A DNA stretch of 64,000 nt from Pseudomonas sp. PDM15 (GTDB lineage: Bacteria; Pseudomonadota; Gammaproteobacteria; Pseudomonadales; Pseudomonadaceae). The stretch is taken from contig NZ_JACVAA010000004.1 in assembly GCF_014851565.1 (NCBI RefSeq), forward strand, positions 248,001 to 312,000, read 5' to 3'. The first letter of the stretch is position 1, and the number at the start of each line of letters is the position of its first letter. Shown piece after piece: positions 1 through 9,960 of this stretch. Position numbers and translations under genes: made by a program. Under the pieces are notes generated by a model, which worked only from the letters and a program-made list of their open reading frames with translations, searched no databases and was not told the DNA's origin.

Positions 1-269
1 ACCAGCACGGCGCCGGACTTCATGTGGGCCAGTTCGGCCTCGGTCGGGGCGACCACTTTCAATACCAGGTCGGCACCGAAGGCGGAGGCGTCGTTGCCGA
101 TGGTCGCGCCGGCGGCTTCATAGGCGCTGTCCGGAATGCTGGCGCTGACGCCGGCACCGGTCTGGACAGTCACCTGATGGCCTTGGCCAACCAGTTTCTT
201 GACGGTTTCGGGCGTCGCGGCAACCCGCGTCTCCCCGGCGTGGGTCTCGAGAGGAACACCAATGTGCAC
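1..269 (-). CDS. pntAA: NAD(P) transhydrogenase subunit alpha part 1 (partial, N-terminal 90 residues)
   Basis: The reverse strand encodes a protein starting M-H-I-G-V-P-L-E-T-H-A-G-E-T-R, the conserved N-terminus of the PntA/alanine dehydrogenase N-terminal domain. PntAA forms part of the proton-translocating transhydrogenase that moves hydride between NADH and NADP+ at the inner membrane. The start is GTG at 269, preceded by AGGAG at good spacing. The gene runs off the left edge of the window, so the NAD-binding Rossmann part and the partner genes pntAB/pntB are not visible. The family call is firm from the N-terminus; completeness cannot be judged. Confidence 0.88.
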   Translation of the reverse strand, partial: MHIGVPLETHAGETRVAATPETVKKLVGQGHQVTVQTGAGVSASIPDSAYEAAGATIGNDASAFGADLVLKVVAPTEAELAHMKSGAVL

Positions 270-696
270 TTCAAAATCTCCTGCGTGATCGTTCTGATGA
301 ACCGGCGCACTACGTATGGCACGCGGGTGTGTGGGATCAGCACAAAGCCGCACCGGAAGAGGGCGGGCGCGGCATTTTGCAGGCGAATGCCGAGGCCATC
401 AAGAAATTCTGAAGCGATACTCGGTGATAACTACAAGTCATGGCGTGACTCGTAGTTCCTGTTGACGTTCGCAAACTGCCGTTGTTGCTAGGATGAGAGC
501 GAATTTGCCGCAGATCACGGCGCAGAGCGGCATTCGGGACGTGAATGGCCGTTCGTCGATTTGCCCATGTATGGCTGGGTGCGGAAGGGGCGCGGCAGAA
601 ACGGTCGAGGAGGCGACGCCATGTAGTAGCCGGCGCTACAGGACTACGCCTGTGCGCCGGGCGTTGCGACCAGCAGATCCTATCGCGGAGGGAAGA
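270..696. other. Intergenic region with a possible decayed gene 3' end
   Basis: This is 427 bases without a convincing intact gene. On the plus strand a frame without a start runs through 287-412, ending with a plausible protein tail (residues read ...GGRGILQANAEAIKKF, stop at 410-412). It could be the remnant of a gene whose 5' part was lost, or chance. A hairpin lies at 630-660. The rest presumably carries the pntAA promoter, which I cannot pinpoint. Confidence 0.35.
630..660. terminator. Hairpin downstream of the DUF962 gene
   Basis: CCGGCGCTACAGG and CCTGTGCGCCGG form a 12-bp stem with one bulged base. It lies 37 bases beyond the stop of the minus-strand DUF962 gene. No T-tract follows, so it may be only a weak or factor-assisted terminator. 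Confidence 0.3.
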
Positions 697-1221
697 TCAG
701 GCGATGGCCTTGGGTTGACGAATGCAGGTGGGGCCGGCGCGCTGCTCGACCGCCTCCTGCACCTCCGGGCGCAGGCCGAGCAGGAAGCCCAGTTCGGCGA
801 CCACGAACAGCGGGCCGACCACCAGGCCCATCAGGTCGTCGACGAAGGCCGGCTTGCGGCCCTCGTAGTAGTGGCCGATGAACTGGATGATCCAGCCCAC
901 CACGAAAAGGCCGAGGCCGCCGCTCAGCCATATCAGGGTGCTCTGCTGCGCCAGCGCGGCGCCGGCCCACAGGCACAGGCCGAGCAAGGCACTCATTAGC
1001 AGGCCGAAGCGCAGGTCCAGGCGCAGGTAGAAGACGCCGGCGGCCAGTGCGGTGAGCAGGGCCGGCGACAGCCACAGGCCGGCGATGTCCCAGCCCGGTC
1101 GCGACAGCAGCACGGCGACGGCGACCACGATCATCGGAATGCCGATGAAGTGGCTGAGGATATTGCGCCGGTCGCGGTGGTATTCCGCGTACTGGCCGAG
1201 ATGATCGACGAGGGTTTTCAT
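697..1221 (-). CDS. DUF962/Mpo1-like integral membrane protein
   Basis: The 174-residue protein has the DUF962 (YGL010w/Mpo1) layout: an N-terminal YAEYHRDRRNILSHFIGIP segment, about four hydrophobic helices, and the signature IQFIGHYYEGRKPAFVDDL near residues 112-130. The yeast homologue Mpo1 is an iron-dependent dioxygenase in alpha-oxidation of 2-hydroxy fatty acids, and the conserved histidines (H24, and the H of GHYYEGRKP) match that family. The bacterial function is not established. It acts in the inner membrane. It is divergent from the Crp/Fnr-type regulator at 1303, which could control it. The hydrophilic tail after about residue 150 is unusual but short. Confidence 0.8.
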   Translation of the reverse strand: MKTLVDHLGQYAEYHRDRRNILSHFIGIPMIVVAVAVLLSRPGWDIAGLWLSPALLTALAAGVFYLRLDLRFGLLMSALLGLCLWAGAALAQQSTLIWLSGGLGLFVVGWIIQFIGHYYEGRKPAFVDDLMGLVVGPLFVVAELGFLLGLRPEVQEAVEQRAGPTCIRQPKAIA

Positions 1222-1302
1222 TGTTAGAGTCTCAGCAAGGCAGGGTTGGTGGCATGATCACGCCAGCCCCCAGTGCACGACTGTCAGTTAGGCGACAAAG
1301 CC

Positions 1303-1995
1303 ATGTCCGAATCCCCCTCCCTCTATCGCCCCCTGCTGGAAAGCGGCCAGTGGTTCAGCCATCTGCCCGCTACCCTGCGCGACGAGCTGCTGGGCGAGGC
1401 GCGCCTGCTGCAACTGGAGCCGGGGCAGCGCCTTTTCCGCCGCGGCGATCCGCCCTGCGGCCTGTATGCCGTGCTGGAGGGGATGATGCGGGTCGGCGCG
1501 GTCAGCCGTGACGGCAAGGAGGCACTGCTGACCCTGGTCGAGCCGCCCTACTGGTTCGGCGAGATCTCCCTGTTCGATGGCCAGCCGCGCACCCACGACG
1601 CCTATGCCGAGGGTCCGGCGCGGCTGCTGCAGATACCGCAGGCGGCGCTGCGGGCCCTGCTCGCCCGCGAGCCCGGCCATTGGCGCGACTTCGCCCTGCT
1701 GATGAGCCAGAAGCTGCGCCTCGCCTTCATCGCCCTGGAGGAGATGAGCCTGCTCCCAGCCGCCCCGCGCCTGGCCCGGCGCCTGCTGATGATGGCCGAG
1801 GGCTACGGCGAGACCGGGCCACGGCGGGTGCTGCATCTGGCCCAGGAACAGCTGGCGCTGATGCTCGGCCTGTCGCGGCAGACCACCAACCAGATCCTCA
1901 AGGACCTGGAGGCGCGCGGTGCACTGCGTCTCACCTACGGCGAAATCGAGATCACCGATCTCGGGACTTTGCGCCAGGCCGCAGGCATGGCCTGA
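1303..1995 (+). CDS. Crp/Fnr family transcriptional regulator
   Basis: The 230-residue protein has an N-terminal cyclic-nucleotide-binding beta-barrel (about residues 18-140, with FGEISLFDGQPRTHDAYA at 85-102 in the phosphate-binding-cassette position) and a C-terminal winged helix (about 150-225, recognition helix in LSRQTTNQILKDLEARGAL). No N-terminal cysteine cluster is present, so it is not an Fnr-type Fe-S sensor. The cassette lacks the RxS-type cAMP residues, so its ligand is unknown. ATG at 1303 is chosen because AGGCGA precedes it; an upstream GTG at 1273 is in frame but unsupported. It is divergent from the DUF962 gene and precedes a c-di-GMP enzyme gene. Confidence 0.88.
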   Translation: MSESPSLYRPLLESGQWFSHLPATLRDELLGEARLLQLEPGQRLFRRGDPPCGLYAVLEGMMRVGAVSRDGKEALLTLVEPPYWFGEISLFDGQPRTHDAYAEGPARLLQIPQAALRALLAREPGHWRDFALLMSQKLRLAFIALEEMSLLPAAPRLARRLLMMAEGYGETGPRRVLHLAQEQLALMLGLSRQTTNQILKDLEARGALRLTYGEIEITDLGTLRQAAGMA

Positions 1996-2060
1996 GCCTT
2001 GGGCTAAGCTGGCAGGAGGCCTTTCGCCAGCATTTTCCCTCCCGTTCCCAGGTCGTGTCG

Positions 2061-4934
2061 ATGTTGTCTGTCCTCCGCCGGCTCCTGCCCCTGCTGTGCC
2101 TGCTGCTGTTCTGCGGCGCCGCGCGAGCGGAGCTGCCACTGCTCGACCTGCGCCACGCCGATATCGATACGGTGCCCGGCGTGCGCCTGCTGGAGGACGC
2201 CCCCGAGCAGCTGGCGCTGCACCAGGCCCGTGCCCGCCTGTTCACCGATGGCCACGACCTGCAGAGCATTCCCTCGCTGGGCTGGAGCGACAGCGCCTGG
2301 TGGTTCGGACTGCGTCTGCAGGGCCGCTCCGGCGAGCGCTATTACCTGTGGCTCGACCACACCTACCTCGACGACGTGCAGGTCTGGGTGTTCGTCGACG
2401 AGCGCCTGCAACTCTATCGCCAGGTCGGCGACCACCTGCCGTTCGCCCGCCGCGACGAGCCTCTGCGGGCCTTCCTGGTCCCGCTGCCGACTCTGGGCGT
2501 GGGCGCGCAGGAAGTCATCCTGCGGGTGCGCAGCACCTCCTCGATCAGTCTTCCGATCAAGCTGCTGCCGGCCGCCGACAAGGACCGCCTGCTGGCCACC
2601 ACCTGGCTGAACAACGGCCTGATCGTCGGTGCGCTGCTGGTGATGGCGCTGTTCCATCTGCTCAAGTTCGCCGTCGCCCCGGACCGGCGTCTGGGCTACT
2701 ACTGCGCGACGATCCTCAGCGTGGCCTGGTACAACGCCGCGATCAACGATCTGACCAACCTGCTGCTGTGGCACAACTGGCCGCCGGCCATGCAGTTCGA
2801 GACCAACCTGTTCGGCGCGCTCACGCTGATCTTCAGCACCCTGTTCATCAGCTCCTCGCTGCGCCTAGACGAAGGGCTGCCGCGGCGCCTGCGCGAGTTG
2901 CTGATTGTGATGCTGGTGGGTGTGCTGGCTTGGGTACTGCTGAGCCCGACGCACAGCCAGGCGGCGCAGGTGATGAACCTGATGATGCTGACCACCGGCC
3001 TGTTCCAGCTCGGCCTGACCCTGCTCGCCCTGCATTTGCGCCGGCCCTACGCCGGCTGGTTCGCGCTGTTCTGGAGCGCCGCCATCCTGCTCATGCTGAT
3101 GCTCGCCCTCAGTCGCGCCGGCCTGGTGCCGCGCAACGCCTGGGTCGACGTGTTGCACGCCTGGCTGCCGGTGGTCTGCGTGTTCCTCTTCGGCGTGCTC
3201 AACGGTCGCCAGCTGGACGATGTGCGCCAGGCCCTGCTGGCCTCGCGCGAGCAGGCCATCGTCAACCTGGAGCAGTACCGCGGCCTGTTCCGCAATGCCG
3301 CCGAAGGCATCTTCCGCTGCAACCGCCAGGGCCTGTTGCTGGAGACCAACCCCAGCTTCCTGCGCCTGCTCGGACGCGAGGAGGCCGATGCCGAGCTGCT
3401 GCAGGCGCAGCCGATCCAGGGCCTGCTGGCGCCCGGCGACTGGCAGCGCCTGTGTGGTCAGCTCAGTGCTGCGCAGCCCACCGCCAGCGGCGAGGTGCAG
3501 CTGCAGACGGCCGACGGGCGCCACCGTTGGGTGCATCTGTCGTTGCACGAGCAGGCCAACCTGCACTGCATCGAAGGCATAGTCGTCGACCTCAGCGAAC
3601 GCCGTGCCCTGGAGCAGCGCCTGGCGCGCCTGGCCGCGCACGACTCGCTGACCGGACTGGTCAACCGCCGCGAGCTGGAGCGCCTGCTGCAGGGCAGCCT
3701 GGAAGGCGGCGGGCGGCACTTCAGCCATCTGCTGTTCCTCGACCTCGACCAGTTCAAGCAGGTCAACGACCTCTGCGGCCACTCGGCCGGCGATCAGTTG
3801 CTGCGCCAGCTGGCCGGCCACCTGCTCGGCTGCCTGCCGAGCCAGGCCGAGCTGGCCCGCATCGGTGGCGACGAGTTCGCCGTGCTGCTGGCCGGCTACG
3901 ACCGGCCACAGGCGCTGGAGCAGGCCGAGCGCCTGCGCCTGGCGGTGGAGCAGTTCGTGTTCAGCTACGGCGGCCGGCCGTTCCGCCTGTGCGTCAGCAT
4001 CGGTGTGCTGGAGCTGGAATCCGGCGTGCGCGACTGGGAAGAGGCCCTGAACTGGGCGGACAACGCCAGCAGCATGGCCAAGGCCCAGGGGCGCAACCGC
4101 GTGCACCTGTTCAACCCGGCCGACGGCGCGCTGGTCGAGCACCAGCGCCAGCTGCAATGGATCACCCGCCTGCGCGAGGCCATCGAGCAGCAGCACTTCG
4201 AGCTGTTCTACCAGTCGGTGCGGCCGCTGCAGGGTGAGGAAGAGGGTGCGCACTACGAAGTGCTGCTGCGTTACCGCGACCCGGCTTCCGGCGAGTGGGT
4301 GGCGCCGGGGCAGTTTTTCTCCGCCGCGGAACGCTACGGCTTCCTCGCCGAGATCGACCGCTGGGTGCTGCGCCGCTACTGCGAGTGGCTGGCGGCCAAT
4401 CCGCGCCACCAGACGGTTCTGGCCCAGGTCAACATCAACCTCAGCGCGCCGTCGCTGCTCGATCCGGAATTCCACGCACTGCTCGACGAACTGCTCGACA
4501 CCCACTGCCTGCCGGCCGACCGCCTGTGCATCGAAATCACCGAGATGGTCGCCCTGGCCGAGCTGGGCAGCTCGGCCGGCTGGATCGAGCGTTTGCGACA
4601 GCGCGGCCTCAGGGTAGCGCTGGACGACTTCGGCAGCGGCTTCGCCTCCTACGCCTACCTGCGTCACCTGCCGCTGGACCTGCTGAAGATCGACGGCACC
4701 TTCGTCCTTGGCATCGAGCGCGACCCAATCAACCGCGCGATGGTCGGCTCCATGGTGCAGATCGCCCGCCAGCTGGGCCTGCGCACGGTGGCCGAGTTCG
4801 TCGAGAGCGAGGCGGCGCAGAACTGCCTGCGCGAGCTGGGCATCGACTACGCCCAGGGCTACTTCATCGACCGCCCGCGCCCGCTGGGTGAGCTGGCCGA
4901 CGCCCTGGCCGTCGAGCAGCCGCTGGCGCGTTAG
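2061..4934 (+). CDS. 7TM-DISM sensor with PAS, GGDEF and EAL domains
   Basis: This 957-residue inner-membrane protein carries, in order, a signal peptide (residues 1-22), a periplasmic 7TMR-DISMED2 sensor (about 35-175), a seven-helix 7TMR-DISM block (about 180-385), a PAS domain (about 400-520), GGDEF (about 525-690) and EAL (about 705-950). GGDEF reads RIGGDEF, so cyclase residues are intact, but no RxxD inhibitory site precedes it. The EAL domain retains EVLLR, NINLS, EITE, LDDFGSG and LKIDG, so phosphodiesterase activity is plausible. It likely senses a periplasmic ligand and adjusts c-di-GMP. The start at 2061 fits the signal peptide, although no strong ribosome site is seen. Its stop overlaps the end of the convergent TetR gene. 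Confidence 0.9.
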   Translation: MLSVLRRLLPLLCLLLFCGAARAELPLLDLRHADIDTVPGVRLLEDAPEQLALHQARARLFTDGHDLQSIPSLGWSDSAWWFGLRLQGRSGERYYLWLDHTYLDDVQVWVFVDERLQLYRQVGDHLPFARRDEPLRAFLVPLPTLGVGAQEVILRVRSTSSISLPIKLLPAADKDRLLATTWLNNGLIVGALLVMALFHLLKFAVAPDRRLGYYCATILSVAWYNAAINDLTNLLLWHNWPPAMQFETNLFGALTLIFSTLFISSSLRLDEGLPRRLRELLIVMLVGVLAWVLLSPTHSQAAQVMNLMMLTTGLFQLGLTLLALHLRRPYAGWFALFWSAAILLMLMLALSRAGLVPRNAWVDVLHAWLPVVCVFLFGVLNGRQLDDVRQALLASREQAIVNLEQYRGLFRNAAEGIFRCNRQGLLLETNPSFLRLLGREEADAELLQAQPIQGLLAPGDWQRLCGQLSAAQPTASGEVQLQTADGRHRWVHLSLHEQANLHCIEGIVVDLSERRALEQRLARLAAHDSLTGLVNRRELERLLQGSLEGGGRHFSHLLFLDLDQFKQVNDLCGHSAGDQLLRQLAGHLLGCLPSQAELARIGGDEFAVLLAGYDRPQALEQAERLRLAVEQFVFSYGGRPFRLCVSIGVLELESGVRDWEEALNWADNASSMAKAQGRNRVHLFNPADGALVEHQRQLQWITRLREAIEQQHFELFYQSVRPLQGEEEGAHYEVLLRYRDPASGEWVAPGQFFSAAERYGFLAEIDRWVLRRYCEWLAANPRHQTVLAQVNINLSAPSLLDPEFHALLDELLDTHCLPADRLCIEITEMVALAELGSSAGWIERLRQRGLRVALDDFGSGFASYAYLRHLPLDLLKIDGTFVLGIERDPINRAMVGSMVQIARQLGLRTVAEFVESEAAQNCLRELGIDYAQGYFIDRPRPLGELADALAVEQPLAR

Positions 4935-5482
4935 GTCAGGCTGGCGCCGATCAGCGCCTTGCTCGATTCCAGCACTTCTTCCTGGCGCTGCGGGCTGGCC
5001 AGCATGCGCGCCACCACCAGCGCGCCGACGCACTGGGCGAGGATCGCCCAGGCCAGCTGCGGGTCTTTAAGCTCCTCGGCCCAAGCCTGTTGCAGGCGCA
5101 CCAGCCAGTGCTCGGCCAGTTCGCGCACGGCGATGTCGGCACGGGCGATCTCGGCGCCCAGGGTGGGAATGGCGCAGCCGCTGTCCGGCTGCTCCACGTG
5201 CTTCATGCTCAGGTAGATGGCCAGGCAGCGCTGCAGCTTGTCGCGGCTGGCCACGCCGCTGCCGAGCAGCTCCAGGCTTTGGCTCAGCTCGCGCTCGACG
5301 ATGGCGGCGAACAGTTCGTCCTTGGACGAGAAGTGCCCGTAGAAGGCGCCGCCGGTCAGGCCGATGGCCTTCATCAGGCCGTCCACGCCGGTGCCGGCGA
5401 AGCCGCCGCGCTTGGCCAGCGCGCCGCTGCTGAGCAGCAGCTTCTCGCGGGTCTGGGCCTTGTGTTCGGCGGAATAGCGCAT
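4931..5482 (-). CDS. TetR family transcriptional regulator
   Basis: The 183-residue protein has the TetR N-terminal helix-turn-helix (about residues 8-58, including GVDGLMKAIGLTGGAFYGHFSSKDELF split over helices 2-4) and a helical ligand-binding region with the GCAIPTLGAEI stretch typical of AcrR/YcdC-like members. ATG at 5482 has AGGAG seven bases upstream, so the longer in-frame start at 5521 is rejected. It is divergent from the SDR gene at 5566, and a three-half-site palindrome lies between them (5528-5548). It most likely represses itself and that gene. The inducer is unknown. Confidence 0.88.
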   Translation of the reverse strand: MRYSAEHKAQTREKLLLSSGALAKRGGFAGTGVDGLMKAIGLTGGAFYGHFSSKDELFAAIVERELSQSLELLGSGVASRDKLQRCLAIYLSMKHVEQPDSGCAIPTLGAEIARADIAVRELAEHWLVRLQQAWAEELKDPQLAWAILAQCVGALVVARMLASPQRQEEVLESSKALIGASLT

Positions 5483-5527
5483 GGCAGAACTCCTGCTTGA
5501 CGGATGTTCGGAGGTTAGCATAACGTC

Positions 5528-5548
5528 CGTTTACTAAACGAGCGTTTA
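5528..5548. promoter_or_regulatory. Probable TetR operator (three half-sites)
   Basis: Half-sites CGTTTA (5528-5533), TAAACG (5535-5540) and CGTTTA (5543-5548) form two overlapping perfect palindromes. One has a 1-base centre and the other a 2-base centre. They lie in the 83-base gap between the divergent TetR and SDR genes, where an autoregulatory operator is expected. Binding by this regulator is inferred from position and symmetry. Confidence 0.65.
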
Positions 5549-5565
5549 TCAAAGAGGTGAACGAT

Positions 5566-6297
5566 ATGAGCGACAACAAGAAGGTGGTGCTGGTGATCGG
5601 CGCCGGCGACGCCACCGGTGGCGCCATCGCCAGGCGCTTCGCCCGCGAGGGCTACATCGCCTGCGTCACCCGGCGTAGCGCCGACAAGCTGCAGCCGCTG
5701 GTGGACAGCATCCGCGCCGAGGGCTTTGATGCCCACGGTTTCGCCTCCGATGCGCGCAAGGAAGAGGAGGTGACGGCGCTGGTCGAGCAGATCGAGAGCA
5801 CGATCGGTCCGATCGAGGCCTTCGTCTTCAACATCGGCGCCAACGTGCCGTGCAGCATCCTCGACGAGACCGCGCGCAAGTACTTCAAGATCTGGGAGAT
5901 GGCCTGCTTCGCCGCCTTCCTCTCCGCCCAGGCCGTGGCGCGGCGCATGGTCAAGCGCGAGCGCGGAACCATCCTGTTCACCGGTGCCACCGCCGGCCTG
6001 CGCGGTGCCTCGCACTTCGCCGCCTTCGCCGGTGCCAAGCATGGTGTGCGCGCCCTGGCGCAAAGCATGGCGCGCGAGCTGGGCCCGCGGAACATCCACG
6101 TGGCCCATGTTGTAGTGGACGGCGCCATCGACACCGCCTTCATCCGAGATACCTTCCCCGACATGTACGCGCGCAAGGACCAGGACGGCATCCTCGACCC
6201 CGAGCATATCGCCGACAACTACTGGTTCCTGCACAGCCAGCCGCGCGATGCCTGGACCTTTGAACTCGACCTCCGCCCCTGGATGGAAAAGTGGTGA
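5566..6297 (+). CDS. Atypical SDR family protein lacking the catalytic tyrosine
   Basis: The 243-residue protein has an SDR Rossmann fold: a glycine-rich VIGAGDATGGAIARRFA near residues 10-26, a NIGAN motif, and the C-terminal EHIADNYWFLHSQP segment. The usual YxxxK motif reads FAGAK, so the catalytic Tyr is Phe, and the preceding serine position is in TGATAG. It may therefore be a poor reductase, use another acid, or serve a binding role. ATG at 5566 is preferred over GTG at 5557 because GAGG sits eight bases ahead. Its divergent TetR neighbour probably controls it; the following isomerase-like gene may be in the same functional group. Confidence 0.85.
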   Translation: MSDNKKVVLVIGAGDATGGAIARRFAREGYIACVTRRSADKLQPLVDSIRAEGFDAHGFASDARKEEEVTALVEQIESTIGPIEAFVFNIGANVPCSILDETARKYFKIWEMACFAAFLSAQAVARRMVKRERGTILFTGATAGLRGASHFAAFAGAKHGVRALAQSMARELGPRNIHVAHVVVDGAIDTAFIRDTFPDMYARKDQDGILDPEHIADNYWFLHSQPRDAWTFELDLRPWMEKW

Positions 6298-6464
6298 TGT
6301 GCTCCGACCCGCTACGCGCCGCCCAGGCGTTGTTGGCGCAGCGGTGCGAAATGCTCATTGGCAGCAGCCAACTCCGCTTTCTCCCCGCTGCGCCGCCTAG
6401 CCTGAGCGCCGCTCGCAGGGTCGCGAAACCTCGTTAGAACAATCAAGAAAGAGAGAAGTCATTC

Positions 6465-7058
6465 ATGAGCAAGACCGTCGAGTTCTACTTCGATTTCGGC
6501 AGCCCCACCACCTACCTGGCCTGGACCCAGTTGCCGGCGCTGTGTGCCGAGACGGGCGCGACCCTGGTGTACAAGCCGATGTTGCTGGGTGGCGTGTTCC
6601 AGGCCACCGGCAACGCCTCGCCGGTGACCATTCCGGCCAAGGGCCGCTTCATGATCCAGGACCTGGCGCGCTATGCCCGCCGCTACCAGGTGCCGATGCA
6701 GTTCAACCCGCATTTCCCGATCAATACCCTGCCGCTGATGCGTGCCGCCGTGGCCGTGCAGCAGCGCATGCCGGAGCGTTTCGAGGCTTTCCTCAAGCTG
6801 ATCTTCGAGGCCATGTGGGTGCAGGCGCGCAATCTCGGTGACCCGGCTGTGCTGGGTGAGGTGCTGGCTGGCGGTGGTTTCGAGCCGCAGCAGCTGCTGG
6901 CGCTGATCGCCGAGCAGGAAGTGAAAGACGGCCTCAAGGCCATCACCGACGAGGCGATCAAGCGCGGCGTGTTCGGCGCGCCGGCGATGTTCGTCGGCAG
7001 CGAGCTGTTCTTTGGCCAGGACCGCCTGGACTTCGTGCGCGAGGCCCTGGAGGCCTGA
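6465..7058 (+). CDS. 2-hydroxychromene-2-carboxylate isomerase-like protein (DsbA/GST-kappa fold)
   Basis: The 197-residue protein starts VEFYFDFGSPTTYLAW, the signature of NahD-like isomerases and kappa-class GSTs in the thioredoxin superfamily. A C-terminal GVFGAPAMFVGSELFFGQDRLDFV segment completes the family pattern. NahD-type enzymes use glutathione to isomerise 2-hydroxychromene-2-carboxylate in naphthalene breakdown, but no other aromatic-ring genes are seen here, so the true substrate is uncertain. The AGAGAGAAG stretch before ATG is a usable ribosome site. It lies 167 bases behind the SDR gene on the same strand. Confidence 0.83.
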   Translation: MSKTVEFYFDFGSPTTYLAWTQLPALCAETGATLVYKPMLLGGVFQATGNASPVTIPAKGRFMIQDLARYARRYQVPMQFNPHFPINTLPLMRAAVAVQQRMPERFEAFLKLIFEAMWVQARNLGDPAVLGEVLAGGGFEPQQLLALIAEQEVKDGLKAITDEAIKRGVFGAPAMFVGSELFFGQDRLDFVREALEA

Positions 7059-7059
7059 C

Positions 7060-8277
7060 TCAGCGCACGTCGGTCAGCCGCGGCATCTGCTCCAGGGTCG
7101 CGGCATCCACGTGCAGCATGCGCGCGCTCTTGTGCTCGGCCAGTGGCGCGAATGGCTGCTCGGCGTCGAGCGGCGCGGCCTGGGCGGCCAGGTTGAGCAC
7201 CAGGGCCTCGCGCGAATACACGCCGCTGCCCAGCTGGTAGACCGCGGCAATCAGCTGGCGCAGTTCCAGCGGAAGGCGCCAGCGCGTGCGCAGGGCCGAG
7301 CCGAACGGCGCCGCATGCTTGTGTAGCGCCGCCTCCAGCTGCTTCTCATCGAGTGTGCCGCCGCGGCCATGCCAATCCTGCAGGGTACGCAGCAAGGCCA
7401 GGTCGCCCAGGCGGTGCAGCAGGCCGGCGGTGAAGCAGCGCTCGGCATCGGCGCCCAGGCGGCAGGCCAGCCAGTGGGCCAGCTCGGCCAGGCGCTGTGA
7501 TTGCGCCCAGATCTTCAGGCCGGCGGCCACCAACAGCGGATCGTCCAGGCTGGCGCCGCGCTGCAGGGCCAGGCCCAAGGCCAGGTTGAGGCTGTGTTTG
7601 GTGCCCAGGCGATGCAGGGCCTGGGCCAGGCTCTGGCAGCCGCTGCCGCGGTGTTCGGCGGCGCTGTTGGCGGCGGCGATCAGCTGGGCGGTGAGCTGCG
7701 GATCGTCGTGGAAACGCCGCTCCAGTTCGTCCAGGTCGGGCGTCGCTGGTCCTTGCAGCAGTTCCAGGGTCTCGTGCACCTGGCTCAGCAGCGGGGCGCC
7801 GGCGGCCGTCTCGCGGGCCTTGTCCAGGTACTGGTCGAGGGACTCATGCGGGGCCAGCTCGGGCAGCGGGCAGCTGACTTCTTCGCCGGGTTGCAGCAGC
7901 ACCTGGCGCAGGCGGCGCAGCAGGTCCTCGGCGTCGAATGGCTTGGCCAGGTAGGCGGTGGGCGCCAGCGGCGCTGCCGCGCGCACGCTGCTGGCGTCGA
8001 TCTTCTCGGTGATCAGGAAGAACGGCAGTGGCGGCTGCGCCTTCTGGCGGCGCACTTCGCGCAGCAGGTCGAGGCCGCCGATGCCGGGCAGGCCGAAGTC
8101 GACGATCAGCAATTGCGGCGAGGTCTGGCGACACTGCTGCAGCACGCTGGCGCCGTCGCCCAGGGTGACTATGTCGGCGTCGCAGCGGGCGCTGCGTACC
8201 AGCTGACAGATCAGGTCGGCGGTCCAGCGGTCCGCTTCGCCGATGATCACGCGGGGCACCCGCTGCGACTGGGGCAT
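7060..8277 (-). CDS. Response regulator receiver plus HDOD domain protein
   Basis: The 405-residue protein joins a CheY-like receiver (residues about 8-125, with phospho-acceptor Asp60 in LLIVDFGLPG and Lys112 in YLAKPFD) to an HDOD domain (about 175-370, with FTAGLLHRLGDLALLRTL). HDOD proteins act as signalling adaptors and lack the full HD catalytic set, which fits here. No histidine kinase gene is adjacent. ATG at 8277 is supported by GGGAAGA upstream; a longer in-frame start at 8424 would run through the gabT terminator and is rejected. It is convergent with the isomerase-like gene, one base apart. Confidence 0.87.
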   Translation of the reverse strand: MPQSQRVPRVIIGEADRWTADLICQLVRSARCDADIVTLGDGASVLQQCRQTSPQLLIVDFGLPGIGGLDLLREVRRQKAQPPLPFFLITEKIDASSVRAAAPLAPTAYLAKPFDAEDLLRRLRQVLLQPGEEVSCPLPELAPHESLDQYLDKARETAAGAPLLSQVHETLELLQGPATPDLDELERRFHDDPQLTAQLIAAANSAAEHRGSGCQSLAQALHRLGTKHSLNLALGLALQRGASLDDPLLVAAGLKIWAQSQRLAELAHWLACRLGADAERCFTAGLLHRLGDLALLRTLQDWHGRGGTLDEKQLEAALHKHAAPFGSALRTRWRLPLELRQLIAAVYQLGSGVYSREALVLNLAAQAAPLDAEQPFAPLAEHKSARMLHVDAATLEQMPRLTDVR

Positions 8278-8345
8278 GGCAAGTCTTCCCTGGGGGATGG
8301 CCGAACAGCGACCGTTACCCAAGCAGCCTAGCCCATGGCGCGGGC

Positions 8346-8370
8346 AAAAAAAGACCCGCCGAAGCGGGTC
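8346..8370 (-). terminator. Rho-independent terminator of the gabD-gabT unit
   Basis: Read on the minus strand, GACCCGC-TTCG-GCGGGTC is followed by seven T residues. It lies about 110 bases beyond the gabT stop and just before the HDOD gene start. Confidence 0.85.
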
Positions 8371-8480
8371 ATGAGGGAGTCGCCCGGCCTGGTGAGACCG
8401 CGGGCGAATCTGGACCGCCCCCATGCACTAGGGACGGCACGCAGGACGTGGGCCCGCCCGCAAAGGCGGGGCCGTGACGC

Positions 8481-9758
<1,278 letters not shown>

Positions 9759-9960
9759 GTTGTCCTCATAAGCCGCTTATGGCGGCCCGGTCCAAGGATG
9801 ATGACGGGGCTGGGTGGGCGTGACAGCTAACGATGATCGAACTGTCGCCTACCCGCTGGCCGTCGGCTGGGTTAGCCGGTGCCACCACCGGAAACGCCGA
9901 CGCCGGGTGACCACGACTCCTGCCTGTCACCCGACACCCACGGAATCTTTACCTGGCGGC

